NCBI RefSeq assembly: GCF_048268525.1 | Contig: NZ_JBLWVH010000013.1 | Span: 25,099-89,098 of the forward strand | Direction of reading: 5' to 3' | From: Maricaulis sp048268525 | GTDB taxonomy: Bacteria > Pseudomonadota > Alphaproteobacteria > Caulobacterales > Maricaulaceae | DNA: 64,000 nucleotides | Shown here: positions 34,558 to 44,114 of the stretch, piece by piece | How the letters are laid out: each line of letters opens with the position of its first letter | How positions within the stretch are numbered: position 1 is the stretch's first letter | Translations under genes and position numbers: made by a program | The notes under the pieces: model-generated | What the model was told of the DNA's origin: nothing | Database searches by the model: none | What the model saw: only the letters and a program-made list of their open reading frames with translations

Positions 34558-35997
34558 TTAGGCGGCTTCGGCAGCCAGCTTCTCGGCCTTCTTCACAGCG
34601 TCGTCGATGGTGCCAACCATGTAGAAGGCGGCTTCCGGCAGGTGGTCGTATTCACCGTCGCAGATGGCCTTGAAGCCCTTCACGGTATCGGCGACAGGCA
34701 CCTGGATGCCCGGGAAACCGGTGAAGATTTCGGCAACGTCGAACGGCTGCGACAGGAAGCGCTCGACCTTACGGGCGCGGGCCACGGTCAGCTTGTCTTC
34801 TTCCGACAGCTCGTCCATGCCCAGGATCGCGATGATGTCCTGCAGGGCCTTGTAGCGCTGGAGGATTTCCTGGACGCGACGGGCGGTCAGATAGTGCTCT
34901 TCACCGACGATGCGCGGCTCGAGGATCCGTGAAGTGGAGTCGAGCGGGTCAACAGCCGGGTAGATACCCTTTTCCGAGATCGCACGGTTCAGAACCGTGG
35001 TCGCGTCGAGGTGGGCGAAGGTCGTGGCCGGAGCCGGGTCGGTCAGGTCATCAGCCGGGACGTAAACGGCCTGGACCGAGGTGATCGAGCCCTTGTTGGT
35101 CGAGGTAATGCGCTCTTGCAGGGCACCCATGTCGGTCGCGAGTGTCGGCTGATAGCCCACGGCGGACGGGATGCGACCCAGAAGGGCGGACACTTCGGAG
35201 CCGGCCTGGGTGAAGCGGAAGATGTTGTCGACGAAGAACAGAACGTCCTTGCCTTCTTCATCACGGAAATATTCCGCTTGGGCGAGACCGGACAGGGCCA
35301 CTCGGGCACGCGCGCCCGGAGGCTCGTTCATCTGGCCGAAGACGAGAGCGCAACGCGAACCTTCCGTGGAGCCATCATGCTCCTTGGGGTCCTTGTTCAC
35401 GCCGGATTCGATCATTTCCCAGTACAGGTCGTTACCTTCACGGGTCCGCTCACCAACACCGGCGAAGACCGAGTAACCACCGAACAGCTTGGCGATGTTG
35501 TTGATCAGTTCCTGGATCAGAACCGTCTTGCCAACACCGGCGCCGCCGAACAGGCCGATCTTGCCGCCCTTGGCGTAGGGGCAAAGCAGGTCGACGACCT
35601 TGATGCCGGTCGGCAGGATTTCCGCTTCCGTGGCCTGCTCCGCAAAGGACGGGGCCGGACGGTGAATCGGAGCCTTCATCGTGTGCGGGACATCACCAGC
35701 TTCATCGATCGGCTGACCGGTGACGCTCATGATGCGGCCAAGCGTACCCGGGCCAACCGGAACCATGATCGGGGTGCCGGTGTCGGTGACAACGGTACCG
35801 CGTTGCAGGCCCTCGGTGGCATCCATGGCGATGGTGCGGACCGTGTTCTCGCCGAGGTGCTGGGCAACCTCAAGCGTCAGGGACTTGCCATCATTGGTGG
35901 TTTCCAGGGCGTTGAGAATGTCCGGCAGGGTGCCGTCAAATTCAACGTCAACAACAGCGCCGGTAATCTGGACGACGCGTCCTTGGGAAGTGGTCAT
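34558..35997 (-). CDS. atpD: ATP synthase F1 beta subunit
   Basis: 479 residues, a normal length. It is the catalytic subunit of F1. The Walker A loop is GLFGGAGVGKTVLIQ, the Walker B region is DVLFFVDNIFRFTQAGSE, and the catalytic glutamate lies in GVGERTREGNDLY. The end DAVKKAEKLAAEAA is typical. It follows atpG by 17 bp. Its start codon matches the family and stands after a purine-rich stretch. Confidence 0.97.
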   Translation of the reverse strand: MTTSQGRVVQITGAVVDVEFDGTLPDILNALETTNDGKSLTLEVAQHLGENTVRTIAMDATEGLQRGTVVTDTGTPIMVPVGPGTLGRIMSVTGQPIDEAGDVPHTMKAPIHRPAPSFAEQATEAEILPTGIKVVDLLCPYAKGGKIGLFGGAGVGKTVLIQELINNIAKLFGGYSVFAGVGERTREGNDLYWEMIESGVNKDPKEHDGSTEGSRCALVFGQMNEPPGARARVALSGLAQAEYFRDEEGKDVLFFVDNIFRFTQAGSEVSALLGRIPSAVGYQPTLATDMGALQERITSTNKGSITSVQAVYVPADDLTDPAPATTFAHLDATTVLNRAISEKGIYPAVDPLDSTSRILEPRIVGEEHYLTARRVQEILQRYKALQDIIAILGMDELSEEDKLTVARARKVERFLSQPFDVAEIFTGFPGIQVPVADTVKGFKAICDGEYDHLPEAAFYMVGTIDDAVKKAEKLAAEAA

Positions 35998-36014
35998 AGC
36001 GTGTGTTCCTCTGC

Positions 36015-36902
36015 CTAGAGGGCCTCGGCGCCGGAGATGATTTCAGTCAACTCCGTGGTGATCTGCGCCTGACGGGTGCGGTTATAAACAAGGTTGAGTT
36101 TGTCGATCAGTTCGCCGGCATTGCGCGTGGCGTTGTCCATGGCAGCCATCTTGGCACCCATTTCGCCGGCGACGTTCTCCAGCAGGGCAGACAGGATGAC
36201 TGTGTCGGCGTAACGCGGCAGCAGCACGTTGAGGATTGTCTCCTCGTCCGGTTCGGCTTCGTAGACGGCACCGCCAAGGTCCGGGCGCTCAACACCTTCA
36301 TCGATGGCGTCGATCGCCGGGATGAGGACTTTGGCACGCGGCTTCTGGGAGATGACCGAGACGAATTCAGCCGAAACGAGTTCACAAACGTCGAACTCGC
36401 CATTCTCGAACATGTGGCGGATCTTGTCGCCGATCCGCGCCGAAGTGGCGCCGGAAATCGTCTTCTCGGCAGACAGGTCCATCTTGTCGACGATCAGCGA
36501 GGCAAAGGTACGCTTGAGCTGGTCAGCGCCCTTCTTGCCCACGCAGATGATCTTGACGTCCTTGCCCTCGGCTTTCAGCGCATTGATGCGCTCGCGGGCC
36601 TTCTTCACGATATTCGTGTTGAAGCCACCGCACAGGCCGCGGTCTGCAGTCATGACGACCAGCAGGTAGGCGTCCGACTTGCCGGTCCCGACCAGAAGCG
36701 GCGACGCCCCCGGAGTTCCCGACATGGCGGTGGACAGGTTGGCCATCACGGCCGCCATGCGCTGGGCATAGGGGCGCGCGGCTTCCGCAGCTTCCTGCGC
36801 ACGGCGCAGTTTCGCTGCGGCGACCATCTGCATCGCCTTCGTGATCTTCTGCGTCGACTTGACGCTTTCGATCCGGTTTTTAAGGTCCTTAAGGCTCGCC
36901 AT
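36015..36902 (-). CDS. atpG: ATP synthase F1 gamma subunit
   Basis: 295 residues of the central rotor stalk. The N-terminal coiled-coil helix reads SLKDLKNRIESVKSTQKITK, and the C-terminal helix ends with LNLVYNRTRQAQITTELTEI, both diagnostic. A central segment RGLCGGFNTNIVKKA matches the family. It lies between atpA and atpD in the standard order. Confidence 0.96.
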   Translation of the reverse strand: MASLKDLKNRIESVKSTQKITKAMQMVAAAKLRRAQEAAEAARPYAQRMAAVMANLSTAMSGTPGASPLLVGTGKSDAYLLVVMTADRGLCGGFNTNIVKKARERINALKAEGKDVKIICVGKKGADQLKRTFASLIVDKMDLSAEKTISGATSARIGDKIRHMFENGEFDVCELVSAEFVSVISQKPRAKVLIPAIDAIDEGVERPDLGGAVYEAEPDEETILNVLLPRYADTVILSALLENVAGEMGAKMAAMDNATRNAGELIDKLNLVYNRTRQAQITTELTEIISGAEAL

Positions 36903-36935
36903 CAGGCTCTCCTCAGCGGTTGATCTCGATCAGGC

Positions 36936-38468
36936 TCACGCGAAATGTTCGGTGAACTTGTCGAGTGCCGCCTTCAGCTTGCCTTCGCTGTCGTCGGTCA
37001 GCTTCTTCTCGGTGCGGATCGACGTCAGCAGCGCGGCGTGCTCGCCATGCAGGTGACGAAGAAGGTCCGCTTCATAGCGCTGCACATCGGCGGTCGGCAG
37101 CTTGTCGAGATAGCCACGGGTACCGGCGTAAATCACGCAGACCTGCTCTTCCATCGACAGCGGCGAGAATTGCGGCTGCTTGAGGAGCTCGGTCAGGCGC
37201 TGACCCCGGTTCAGAAGCTTCTGGGTGGCGGCGTCGAGGTCCGAACCGAACTGGGCGAAAGCCGCCATCTCGCGGTACTGGGCCAGTTCGCCCTTCATCT
37301 TGCCGGCAACCTGCTTCATGGCCTTGGTCTGGGCAGCCGAGCCAACGCGCGACACCGACAGACCCACGTTCACGGCCGGGCGGATGCCCTGGTAGAAGAG
37401 GTCGGTTTCCAGGAAGATCTGACCATCGGTGATCGAGATCACGTTGGTCGGAATGTAGGCCGACACGTCGTTCGCCTGGGTTTCGATGATCGGCAGAGCC
37501 GTCATGGAACCCGAACCGTTCGCTTCATTCAGCTTGGCGGCGCGCTCGAGCAGGCGGGAGTGAAGGTAGAAGACGTCACCCGGATAGGCTTCACGGCCCG
37601 GCGGGCGACGCAGAAGCAGCGACATCTGACGATAGGCAACGGCCTGCTTGGACAGATCATCATAGACGATCAGCGAGTGCATGCCGTTATCACGGAAATA
37701 CTCGGCCATGGCACAGGCGGTGAACGGCGCCAGGAACTGCATCGGAGCCGGGTCCGAAGCGGTAGCCGCAACGATGATGGTGTAATCCAGCGCGCCATTT
37801 TCCTCGAGCGTCTTCACGATCTGGGCGACGGTGGAGCGCTTCTGGCCGACGGCAACGTAGATGCAGTAGAGCTTGGCGCTCTCGTCATCGCCTTCGTTGA
37901 TGGCTTTCTGGTTGAGGATGGTGTCGAGCGCGATCGCGGTCTTGCCGGTCTGGCGGTCACCAATGATCAGCTCGCGCTGTCCGCGGCCAACCGGGATCAT
38001 GGCGTCAATCGCCTTGATGCCCGTCGCCATCGGCTCGTGCACGGATTTACGCGGGATGATGCCCGGCGCCTTCACGTCGACGCGGCGACGCTCTGCGACG
38101 TCCGTGAGCGGACCCTTGCCGTCGATCGGCTCACCGAGACCATCGACGACGCGGCCCAGCAGGCCCCGACCGACAGAGGTGTCAACGATCGAGCCAAGAC
38201 GCTTGACGGTGTCGCCTTCCTTGATGCCCCGGTCATCACCGAAGATCACGCAGCCGACATTGTCGCGCTCGAGGTTCAGGGCCATGCCCTTGATGCCACC
38301 CGGGAACTCGACGAGCTCACCGGCCTTCACCTCATCGAGGCCATAGACACGTGCAATACCGTCACCGACGGAGAGCACGCTACCAACGTCCGAAACTTTC
38401 GCTTCGGCGCCGTAATTCTTGATTTGATCCTTGAGGATCGCAGAGATTTCTGCGGCACGGATGTCCAT
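36936..38468 (-). CDS. atpA: ATP synthase F1 alpha subunit
   Basis: 510 residues, normal length. It is the regulatory nucleotide-binding subunit. The P-loop is ELIIGDRQTGKTAIALDTIL and the family sequence SIVYDDLSKQAVAYRQ appears here as LIVYDDLSKQAVAYRQMSLL. The N-terminus (MDIRAAEISAILKDQIKNYG) forms the delta-binding crown. It starts 4 bp after the atpH stop. Confidence 0.97.
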   Translation of the reverse strand: MDIRAAEISAILKDQIKNYGAEAKVSDVGSVLSVGDGIARVYGLDEVKAGELVEFPGGIKGMALNLERDNVGCVIFGDDRGIKEGDTVKRLGSIVDTSVGRGLLGRVVDGLGEPIDGKGPLTDVAERRRVDVKAPGIIPRKSVHEPMATGIKAIDAMIPVGRGQRELIIGDRQTGKTAIALDTILNQKAINEGDDESAKLYCIYVAVGQKRSTVAQIVKTLEENGALDYTIIVAATASDPAPMQFLAPFTACAMAEYFRDNGMHSLIVYDDLSKQAVAYRQMSLLLRRPPGREAYPGDVFYLHSRLLERAAKLNEANGSGSMTALPIIETQANDVSAYIPTNVISITDGQIFLETDLFYQGIRPAVNVGLSVSRVGSAAQTKAMKQVAGKMKGELAQYREMAAFAQFGSDLDAATQKLLNRGQRLTELLKQPQFSPLSMEEQVCVIYAGTRGYLDKLPTADVQRYEADLLRHLHGEHAALLTSIRTEKKLTDDSEGKLKAALDKFTEHFA

Positions 38469-38472
38469 GGAC

Positions 38473-39033
38473 CTAGGCCTCTTTCATCGCGGTCTTCATC
38501 CCATCCAGCTTGGCGCGGAGGGAAGAGTCGAACATGCGGGAACCGACCTTGACGATCAGTCCGCCCATCAATTCAGGCCGCACTTCCGTACGGACCTCGA
38601 TTTCGCGCCCGAAGGCACTTTTCAGCGAAGCCGCAAGGGCTTCGGTCTGTTTCTTGGTCAACGCCGCGGCTGTCTGCACATCGGCAGTGACAACACCGCG
38701 ATCGGCAGCAGCCAGTGCCGCGTAGACGCGCGCCAGGTCACCCAGGTCACCGGCTCGGCCGTTGCGGGCTGCAACGCCAAAAGCGTTCGCTGTCAGGGCA
38801 TTGAACTTGGCCTTTTTGGCCAGCGCCGAAAGCACTCCGACCTTGACCTCGACAGCGTGCAGCGGCGAGGCCAGCACGTCAGCGAGTTCGTCGGATTCAG
38901 TCAGCATGGCGCGCAGGGCTGTGAGATCGGCCTCGACAGCTTCCGCAGCACCCTCGGATTTCGCCAGCTCAAACAACGCGGTCGCATAGCGGCCTGCGGC
39001 TTCGGCTGTCATGGCGTCTTCGCCGGTCTTCAC
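38473..39033 (-). CDS. atpH: ATP synthase F1 delta subunit
   Basis: 186 residues from GTG 39033, or 179 from ATG 39012 (MTAEAAGRYATALFELAKSE); neither has a strong ribosome site. Delta joins F1 to the peripheral stalk. The N-terminal helical bundle contains GRYATALFELAKSEG and the C-terminus ends with the family form ELMGGLIVKVGSRMFDSSLR. It is the first gene of the atp operon; about 220 bp without a gene lie upstream, before TerC, and no clear promoter was found by eye there. Confidence 0.94.
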   Translation of the reverse strand: MKTGEDAMTAEAAGRYATALFELAKSEGAAEAVEADLTALRAMLTESDELADVLASPLHAVEVKVGVLSALAKKAKFNALTANAFGVAARNGRAGDLGDLARVYAALAAADRGVVTADVQTAAALTKKQTEALAASLKSAFGREIEVRTEVRPELMGGLIVKVGSRMFDSSLRAKLDGMKTAMKEA

Positions 39034-39255
39034 CGTGACGTCACTCTCTAGCTGGATCAGCGCTCATCAGTTTGTCGCGAACGACATAAACGCTTGATGT
39101 TCAACGATATTAGAAACGAGGCGTACCGTGTTGCACTGCAAGCCCCTCAGGTTCGGCGCTGCGATAGCACAGGGGGGAGCAGGCAGCAAGCCACTGGCAC
39201 CGGGTGTTTCAGCGCATTGAGGCTTTTCACGCAGACCGCCTACCCGTCCACATCC

Positions 39256-40059
39256 TCATCCCACGGCAGCTTTCGCCTTCCGGCGCTTGCGCGCCATGAT
39301 GTTGAGCACCTCGACCAGCAGCGAGAAGGCAATCGCAAAATAGAGATAGCCTCGCGGGATGTGGAAACCGAGACCATCAGCGATCAGCGCTACGCCCACC
39401 AGCAGGATAAAGCTGAGCGCCAGCATCTTGGCTGTCACATAGCGCTCCAGGAACCCGGCCACGCTCTTGGCCGACAGGACCATGATGATCGTCGACACCA
39501 CGACAGCGGAGACCATGACGAACAACCGGATGCCGGCGCCATCCTCACCACCAAGATCGCGGGTCATGCCGACCGCGGTCAGCACCGAGTCGAGCGAAAA
39601 AACGAGGTTGATCACCGACATCTGGACAATCACCGAAATGAATCCCGACACCTTCCCCTTGTTGCCGGCATCGTGATGCCCCTCGATGGTGTCGTGGATT
39701 TCAATGGTTCCCTTCCAGAGAAGGAACAAGCCGCCGAGCAGCAGGATCAGGTCCTCCAGGGTGACGTCGATCAGCATTTCGGGATGGTCCGGATCGGCCA
39801 GCCCGTGCAGGAATTCCGGCAGGCTGAAGAGGGTCGCGTGCGTCAAACCGGTCAGCCAGACCAGCGCGAACAGCAACACCACCCGCATGGCGGCGCCGGT
39901 CCAGATACCGATGTCCCGACCACGCGCCTGCTCGTGCTTGGCCAACTTCTGGGAAGCCACCGAGACGAAGACGACATTATCGACACCCAATACCACTTCC
40001 AGAAAGGTCAAGGTCAGGAGCGACATCCATACAGCGGGTGAAGTCAGAATTTCGAGCAT
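39256..40059 (-). CDS. TerC-family integral membrane protein
   Basis: 267 residues with about seven hydrophobic segments. The two conserved acidic motifs of the family are FLEVVLGVDNVVFVSVAS near residue 19 and INLVFSLDSVLTAVGMT near residue 150. TerC-like proteins (YgjT/Alx/MeeF types) take part in metal ion (manganese) export and co-translocational metalation of exported proteins. The specific cargo here is unknown. It ends 222 bp before atpH and follows priA by 25 bp. Confidence 0.92.
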   Translation of the reverse strand: MLEILTSPAVWMSLLTLTFLEVVLGVDNVVFVSVASQKLAKHEQARGRDIGIWTGAAMRVVLLFALVWLTGLTHATLFSLPEFLHGLADPDHPEMLIDVTLEDLILLLGGLFLLWKGTIEIHDTIEGHHDAGNKGKVSGFISVIVQMSVINLVFSLDSVLTAVGMTRDLGGEDGAGIRLFVMVSAVVVSTIIMVLSAKSVAGFLERYVTAKMLALSFILLVGVALIADGLGFHIPRGYLYFAIAFSLLVEVLNIMARKRRKAKAAVG

Positions 40060-40084
40060 GGCGACGCAGTTCCTGGGTCAGCTG

Positions 40085-42250
40085 TCAGATGAAGCTATAC
40101 GGTTCAACATCGATTGAAACCCGTACTGACGGCGGTGTCTTCACCCGGTCCTTCCAGGCCTTGAGAAAAGCCGAGATGTCGATTCCCTTGTCGGCACGGA
40201 CGAGGATGCGTCGCCGGTGCCAGCCGCGAATCATGGCCCGGGGCGGTTCGGTCGGCCCCCAGATTTCCACCCCCTCCGAATTCGGGGCCTTCGCGGCATA
40301 GTCGTTGGCCGCCATGTCGAGAGCGTCCGGGTTCATCGACATGAAACCGATCGCGGCGAGACGACCGAAGGGCGGCAGCCCCAGCGACTCCCGGACCATC
40401 GCCTCCATCTCCAGGAAAGCGTCCCGGTCGCCGGCGACCAAAGCCTGGATGGCGTCGTGCTCGGGCTGGTGGGTCTGCAACAGCGCCCGCCCCGGTCGCT
40501 CGGCCCGGCCGGCCCGACCCGCAACCTGAACGAGGGTCTGGAAGGTACGCTCCCCAGCCCGCGGATCGCCACCGGCAAGGCCCAGGTCGGCATCGACCAC
40601 GCCAACGAGGGTCAGACCCGGGAAATTGTGCCCCTTGGCGGCGATTTGCGTGCCAACAAGAATGTCGATTTCTCCGCGCTCCATAGCCGCGACGATCTCG
40701 GCACCCGAGCGACTGTCCGACGAATAGATTTCGACCTTCGCGTCCGGAAAGGTGAGTTTAGCCTCCTCGGCAACCCGCTCGACGCCGGGGCCGATCGAAG
40801 TCAGGCTGTCTTCGGCATTGCATGCGGGGCAGCGCTTTGGCTTGGGCATCGAGAACCCGGTGACATGGCAAACCAAGCGACCGGTATAGCGGTGTTCAAC
40901 GAGGTAGGATTGCGTGTCCGGCGACACCATCCGGTGTCCACACGACCGGCACAGGACCAGGGGCGCATAACCACGTCGGTTCAGATAGAGCAGGCTTTGC
41001 TCACCTCTCTCCAGAGTTTCACGGACGGCCTCGATCAGCGGCGGCGACAGCCAACGGCCGGTCTCGGCCGGGTGCTCGCGCAGATCGATCGTGCCGACTT
41101 CCGGGAGCACCGCCGTACCAGGGCGTGCGGCCAGCCTGACATGCACATAACGGCCCGCCAGCGCGTTTGAAAGACTTTCCAGGGAGGGAGTCGCCGAAGC
41201 AAGGATCACCATGGCCCCTTCAAGCTTCGAGCGCACGACCGCCAGATCACGCCCCTGATAGGGCAGGCCCTCATCCTGCTTGTAGGTCGGGTCGTGCTCC
41301 TCATCCACCACAACCATGCGAAGCTTGGGAAACGGCAGGAATAGTGACGACCGGGCTCCGATCACGATTCTCGCGCGTCCCTCGGCGACCTCGCGCCAGG
41401 TCCGGCGACGGGCCTTGGGGCCGGCGCCCGAATGCCAGAGTGCCGGCTCGACCCCGAAACGGGTTTCGAACCGTGACAGAACCGCCTCGGTCAAGGCGAT
41501 CTCAGGCAACATGATCAGGATTTGCGCATCGGGCTCGCGACGGAGCACTTCGGCAATGGCCTCGAAATAGACTTCCGTCTTACCCGAGCCCGTGACCCCG
41601 TCCAGCAACGCCGCCTGGAAGCCACCAGCGCGCACTAGACGGCGCAGGACGCCGGCAGCCTCAGCCTGCATCATCGTCAGCGTCAGGCCTTCGCGCTCCG
41701 GGTCGGGGAGGCCGAAGGGCGGATCAACCGGTCGCGTCAGTTCGGCAAGGGCCCCGGATTTCGCGAGCCCCTTCACGACCGACGCTGTCACACCGGCTTC
41801 GCGGGCAAGATCGGCAGCGCTGGCTTCGTGCAGTACCTCGATAGCATCAAGGACACGTCCGCGCGCATCTGTCATACGGTCTGGTTCGCCGCTGCCACGT
41901 CGATACACCGTTTCGGTCGGAGAGGGTTTGAGAGCCTCGTTCGACCGCAACACCGATCGCAGGACGATCCCCGGTGGCTGGACCAGATAACGTGACAGCC
42001 AGTCAACGAAACGAAGGGTTCCGTCGGGAAGCGGCGGCCCTCCGGCTGGTCGCTCAATCGCCTTCAGGGACCGCTCGCCCGGGCCTGGCTTGACCGCCCA
42101 GACAACTCCGCGTGCCGCCCGTTTGCCCAGCGGCGCAATCACATGGTCACCGGGCTGGAGGGACATGTCTGCGGGCACCAGATAATCGAAGGCTTCCGGC
42201 AATGGCAGCGGGAACAGGATGGAGACTCGGTACGGGCTGTCAGCGGTCAA
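40085..42250 (-). CDS. priA: Primosomal helicase PriA with reduced zinc module
   Basis: 721 residues, normal length. PriA restarts stalled replication forks. The helicase core has LLDGVTGSGKTEVYFEAI (Walker A), VVVDEEHDPTYKQ (DExH) and later VAGRAGRAERPGR (motif VI). In the zinc-binding insert only five of the usual eight cysteines remain: CRSCGHR and CPAC are intact, but the middle positions read SPDT and CHVTG. The 3'-DNA-binding domain is N-terminal (residues 1-110). It is divergent from the DUF484-xerC pair. Confidence 0.93.
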   Translation of the reverse strand: MTADSPYRVSILFPLPLPEAFDYLVPADMSLQPGDHVIAPLGKRAARGVVWAVKPGPGERSLKAIERPAGGPPLPDGTLRFVDWLSRYLVQPPGIVLRSVLRSNEALKPSPTETVYRRGSGEPDRMTDARGRVLDAIEVLHEASAADLAREAGVTASVVKGLAKSGALAELTRPVDPPFGLPDPEREGLTLTMMQAEAAGVLRRLVRAGGFQAALLDGVTGSGKTEVYFEAIAEVLRREPDAQILIMLPEIALTEAVLSRFETRFGVEPALWHSGAGPKARRRTWREVAEGRARIVIGARSSLFLPFPKLRMVVVDEEHDPTYKQDEGLPYQGRDLAVVRSKLEGAMVILASATPSLESLSNALAGRYVHVRLAARPGTAVLPEVGTIDLREHPAETGRWLSPPLIEAVRETLERGEQSLLYLNRRGYAPLVLCRSCGHRMVSPDTQSYLVEHRYTGRLVCHVTGFSMPKPKRCPACNAEDSLTSIGPGVERVAEEAKLTFPDAKVEIYSSDSRSGAEIVAAMERGEIDILVGTQIAAKGHNFPGLTLVGVVDADLGLAGGDPRAGERTFQTLVQVAGRAGRAERPGRALLQTHQPEHDAIQALVAGDRDAFLEMEAMVRESLGLPPFGRLAAIGFMSMNPDALDMAANDYAAKAPNSEGVEIWGPTEPPRAMIRGWHRRRILVRADKGIDISAFLKAWKDRVKTPPSVRVSIDVEPYSFI

Positions 42251-42422
42251 GGTCGGGGCCTGCGGAGTGGGCGATGGAATCAGGGCTGGTATCTGGAACG
42301 ACTATACCGAAACGCCCGCTTGTTTTCGTTGGGCGAAGGCATTTATTCGCGGCGACGGCTCGCCCGGTTTGCATATCGTAAACCGAATGCGCCAACAGTG
42401 AGCGTTCAAGTCGAGGGAGACA

Positions 42423-43100
42423 ATGGCCATGTCCGACAATGCCGACAGTCCAGACACGGACATGATCCGGGAGTTTCTGACCGGCAATCCGGATTTTGTT
42501 CGCGAAGACGCCGAGCTGTTCTCGATAATTGTCGAGACCGACCGTAAGGATGGTGCCATAGACTTGGGCACCGCCGCCCGGGACAAGCTGCGAAACGAGA
42601 TCCGGCAACTCAAATCCTTGAATGCATCAATTGTCGAAACCGCGCGCGCCAACCTCGCGACCCAGTCCCAGATCCACATGGCCGTGCTTGCACTTCTGGA
42701 AGCCGAGTCGCTGTCCGGTCTCGACAAGAAGATCTCCAATCGGCTGACCGGCGCGCTCGGCGTGGACGTGTGTCGGGTACTGATCGAAGGGCATGCCCCT
42801 CTACAGACAGCCGAATCGATACTCGGTGCGGCCGAGGGCTTTGTCGGTGATGTCCTTGGCGACCATGTGGAATTGCTTGGACCAGTGGATGCCGCAAATG
42901 CTCACGCACTATATGGCCAGCAGGGCGCGCGCGTCAGTTCGCAGGCCATCGTGCGCCTTGATTTCAATGGCCATGATGGATTGATGGCGCTGGCGGCACG
43001 CGATGCTCATTTGTTCCAATCCGGGCAGGGCACCGAGCTCCTCAATTTTCTGGCCCGGGCAGTTGAACGGATGGTGGTCCAATGGCTGCATCAGAGCTGA
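42423..43100 (+). CDS. DUF484 family protein
   Basis: 225 residues of the DUF484 family, a GAF-like fold. The N-terminus has IREFLTGNPDFVREDAELFS and a coiled helix with RDKLRNEIRQLKSLNASIVE; the GAF-like part follows (GLDKKISNRLTGALGVDVCRV). The ATG has GGGAGACA upstream. It overlaps the start of xerC by 19 bp, the arrangement found in many proteobacteria. The function is unknown, though it is conserved beside xerC. It diverges from priA by 172 bp. Confidence 0.9.
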   Translation: MAMSDNADSPDTDMIREFLTGNPDFVREDAELFSIIVETDRKDGAIDLGTAARDKLRNEIRQLKSLNASIVETARANLATQSQIHMAVLALLEAESLSGLDKKISNRLTGALGVDVCRVLIEGHAPLQTAESILGAAEGFVGDVLGDHVELLGPVDAANAHALYGQQGARVSSQAIVRLDFNGHDGLMALAARDAHLFQSGQGTELLNFLARAVERMVVQWLHQS

Positions 43101-44017
43101 CCACCCCCTGGAACGATGCGCTTGCGACATTCCTCGAACACTTGGCTGGTGAGCGGCGCCTCTCGCCTCGCACACTGGACGCCTATCAGCGTGACCTCGA
43201 CACTTTTGGCGACTTTCTTGCCGTACATCATGGTCGGTTGCCGGATCTGCGGGCCTTGGGAAAGCTGTCATCACGAGACTTCCGCGCCTTTATGGCGTCG
43301 AGGCGGCGTGACGGGTTGTCGGCACGATCCCTGGCAAGGTCCCTTTCCGCCATCCGGACTTTCTTTGACTACGTCAAGAGACGATGGGGCATCGACAACC
43401 CGGCGCTGTCATTGGTCGAGAGCCCCAAGCTGACGCGGACAGCCCCCAAACCGGTCAGCGAAAACGCCGCGAAAATGCTGATCGCCGAGACCGCCCTGCG
43501 CGGTCAGCCGGACTGGGTATCTGCCCGCGACACAGCAGTACTGTTGCTGTTGTACGGATGCGGCCTCCGGATTTCGGAAGCGCTCAGCCTGACTGGAAAC
43601 GACCTTCCCGTCGGAGACACGCTGCATATTGCCGGCAAGGGGAACAAGATGCGGGTTGTCCCCGTCCTTCCCGCCGTCGCCGAAGCCATTTCGCATTACG
43701 TGGAGGCATGCCCCTTTCCGGTCGACAGAGATTTTGCGCTGTTCCGGGGCCTTCGCGGTGGCGCCTTGTCTGCGCGCAGCATCCAATCCTTGATGCAGGA
43801 TCTACGTGGTCGGCTCGGACTGGCAGAAACAGCAACACCACACGCCCTGCGCCATGCTTTCGCCACCCACCTGCTCGCTCATGGCGGCGACCTCCGCGCG
43901 ATCCAGGAATTGCTTGGCCACGCCAGCCTCTCGACGACCCAGATCTACGCCGATGTCGAAAACGCTCGCCTCCTGGCCGTTTATGACGGCACACATCCAC
44001 GCGCCCGCAAGGGCTGA
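43082..44017 (+). CDS. xerC: Tyrosine recombinase XerC
   Basis: 311 residues with the complete catalytic set of a tyrosine recombinase: Arg in CGLRISEALSL, Lys in IAGKGNKMRVVPV, HxxR in TPHALRHAFATHLLAHGG, His in LLGHASLSTTQIYADV and the Tyr in the same stretch. The N-terminal SAM-like core-binding domain spans residues 12-100. With XerD it resolves chromosome dimers at dif. It starts inside the end of the DUF484 gene. Confidence 0.93.
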   Translation: MAASELTTPWNDALATFLEHLAGERRLSPRTLDAYQRDLDTFGDFLAVHHGRLPDLRALGKLSSRDFRAFMASRRRDGLSARSLARSLSAIRTFFDYVKRRWGIDNPALSLVESPKLTRTAPKPVSENAAKMLIAETALRGQPDWVSARDTAVLLLLYGCGLRISEALSLTGNDLPVGDTLHIAGKGNKMRVVPVLPAVAEAISHYVEACPFPVDRDFALFRGLRGGALSARSIQSLMQDLRGRLGLAETATPHALRHAFATHLLAHGGDLRAIQELLGHASLSTTQIYADVENARLLAVYDGTHPRARKG

Positions 44018-44114
44018 CACGCCACGCTCGCTTCGGACCGTTCAGTCCACCTGCCCACTTGTTCGGCTCTTCGAACGCTGATACTTTGTTTATTAAAGTT
44101 CTTGAGGAAGCGCC

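Noticed and set aside
36945..38552. A 535-codon open frame on the plus strand opposite atpA and atpH
   Set aside because: It is the antisense of atpA, a plain effect of GC-rich codon bias. The protein is a mix of His/Arg/Asp without family likeness.
43082..44017. Tyrosine recombinase as a phage or integron integrase
   Set aside because: It follows DUF484 in the standard chromosomal xerC arrangement and no mobile genes are beside it.
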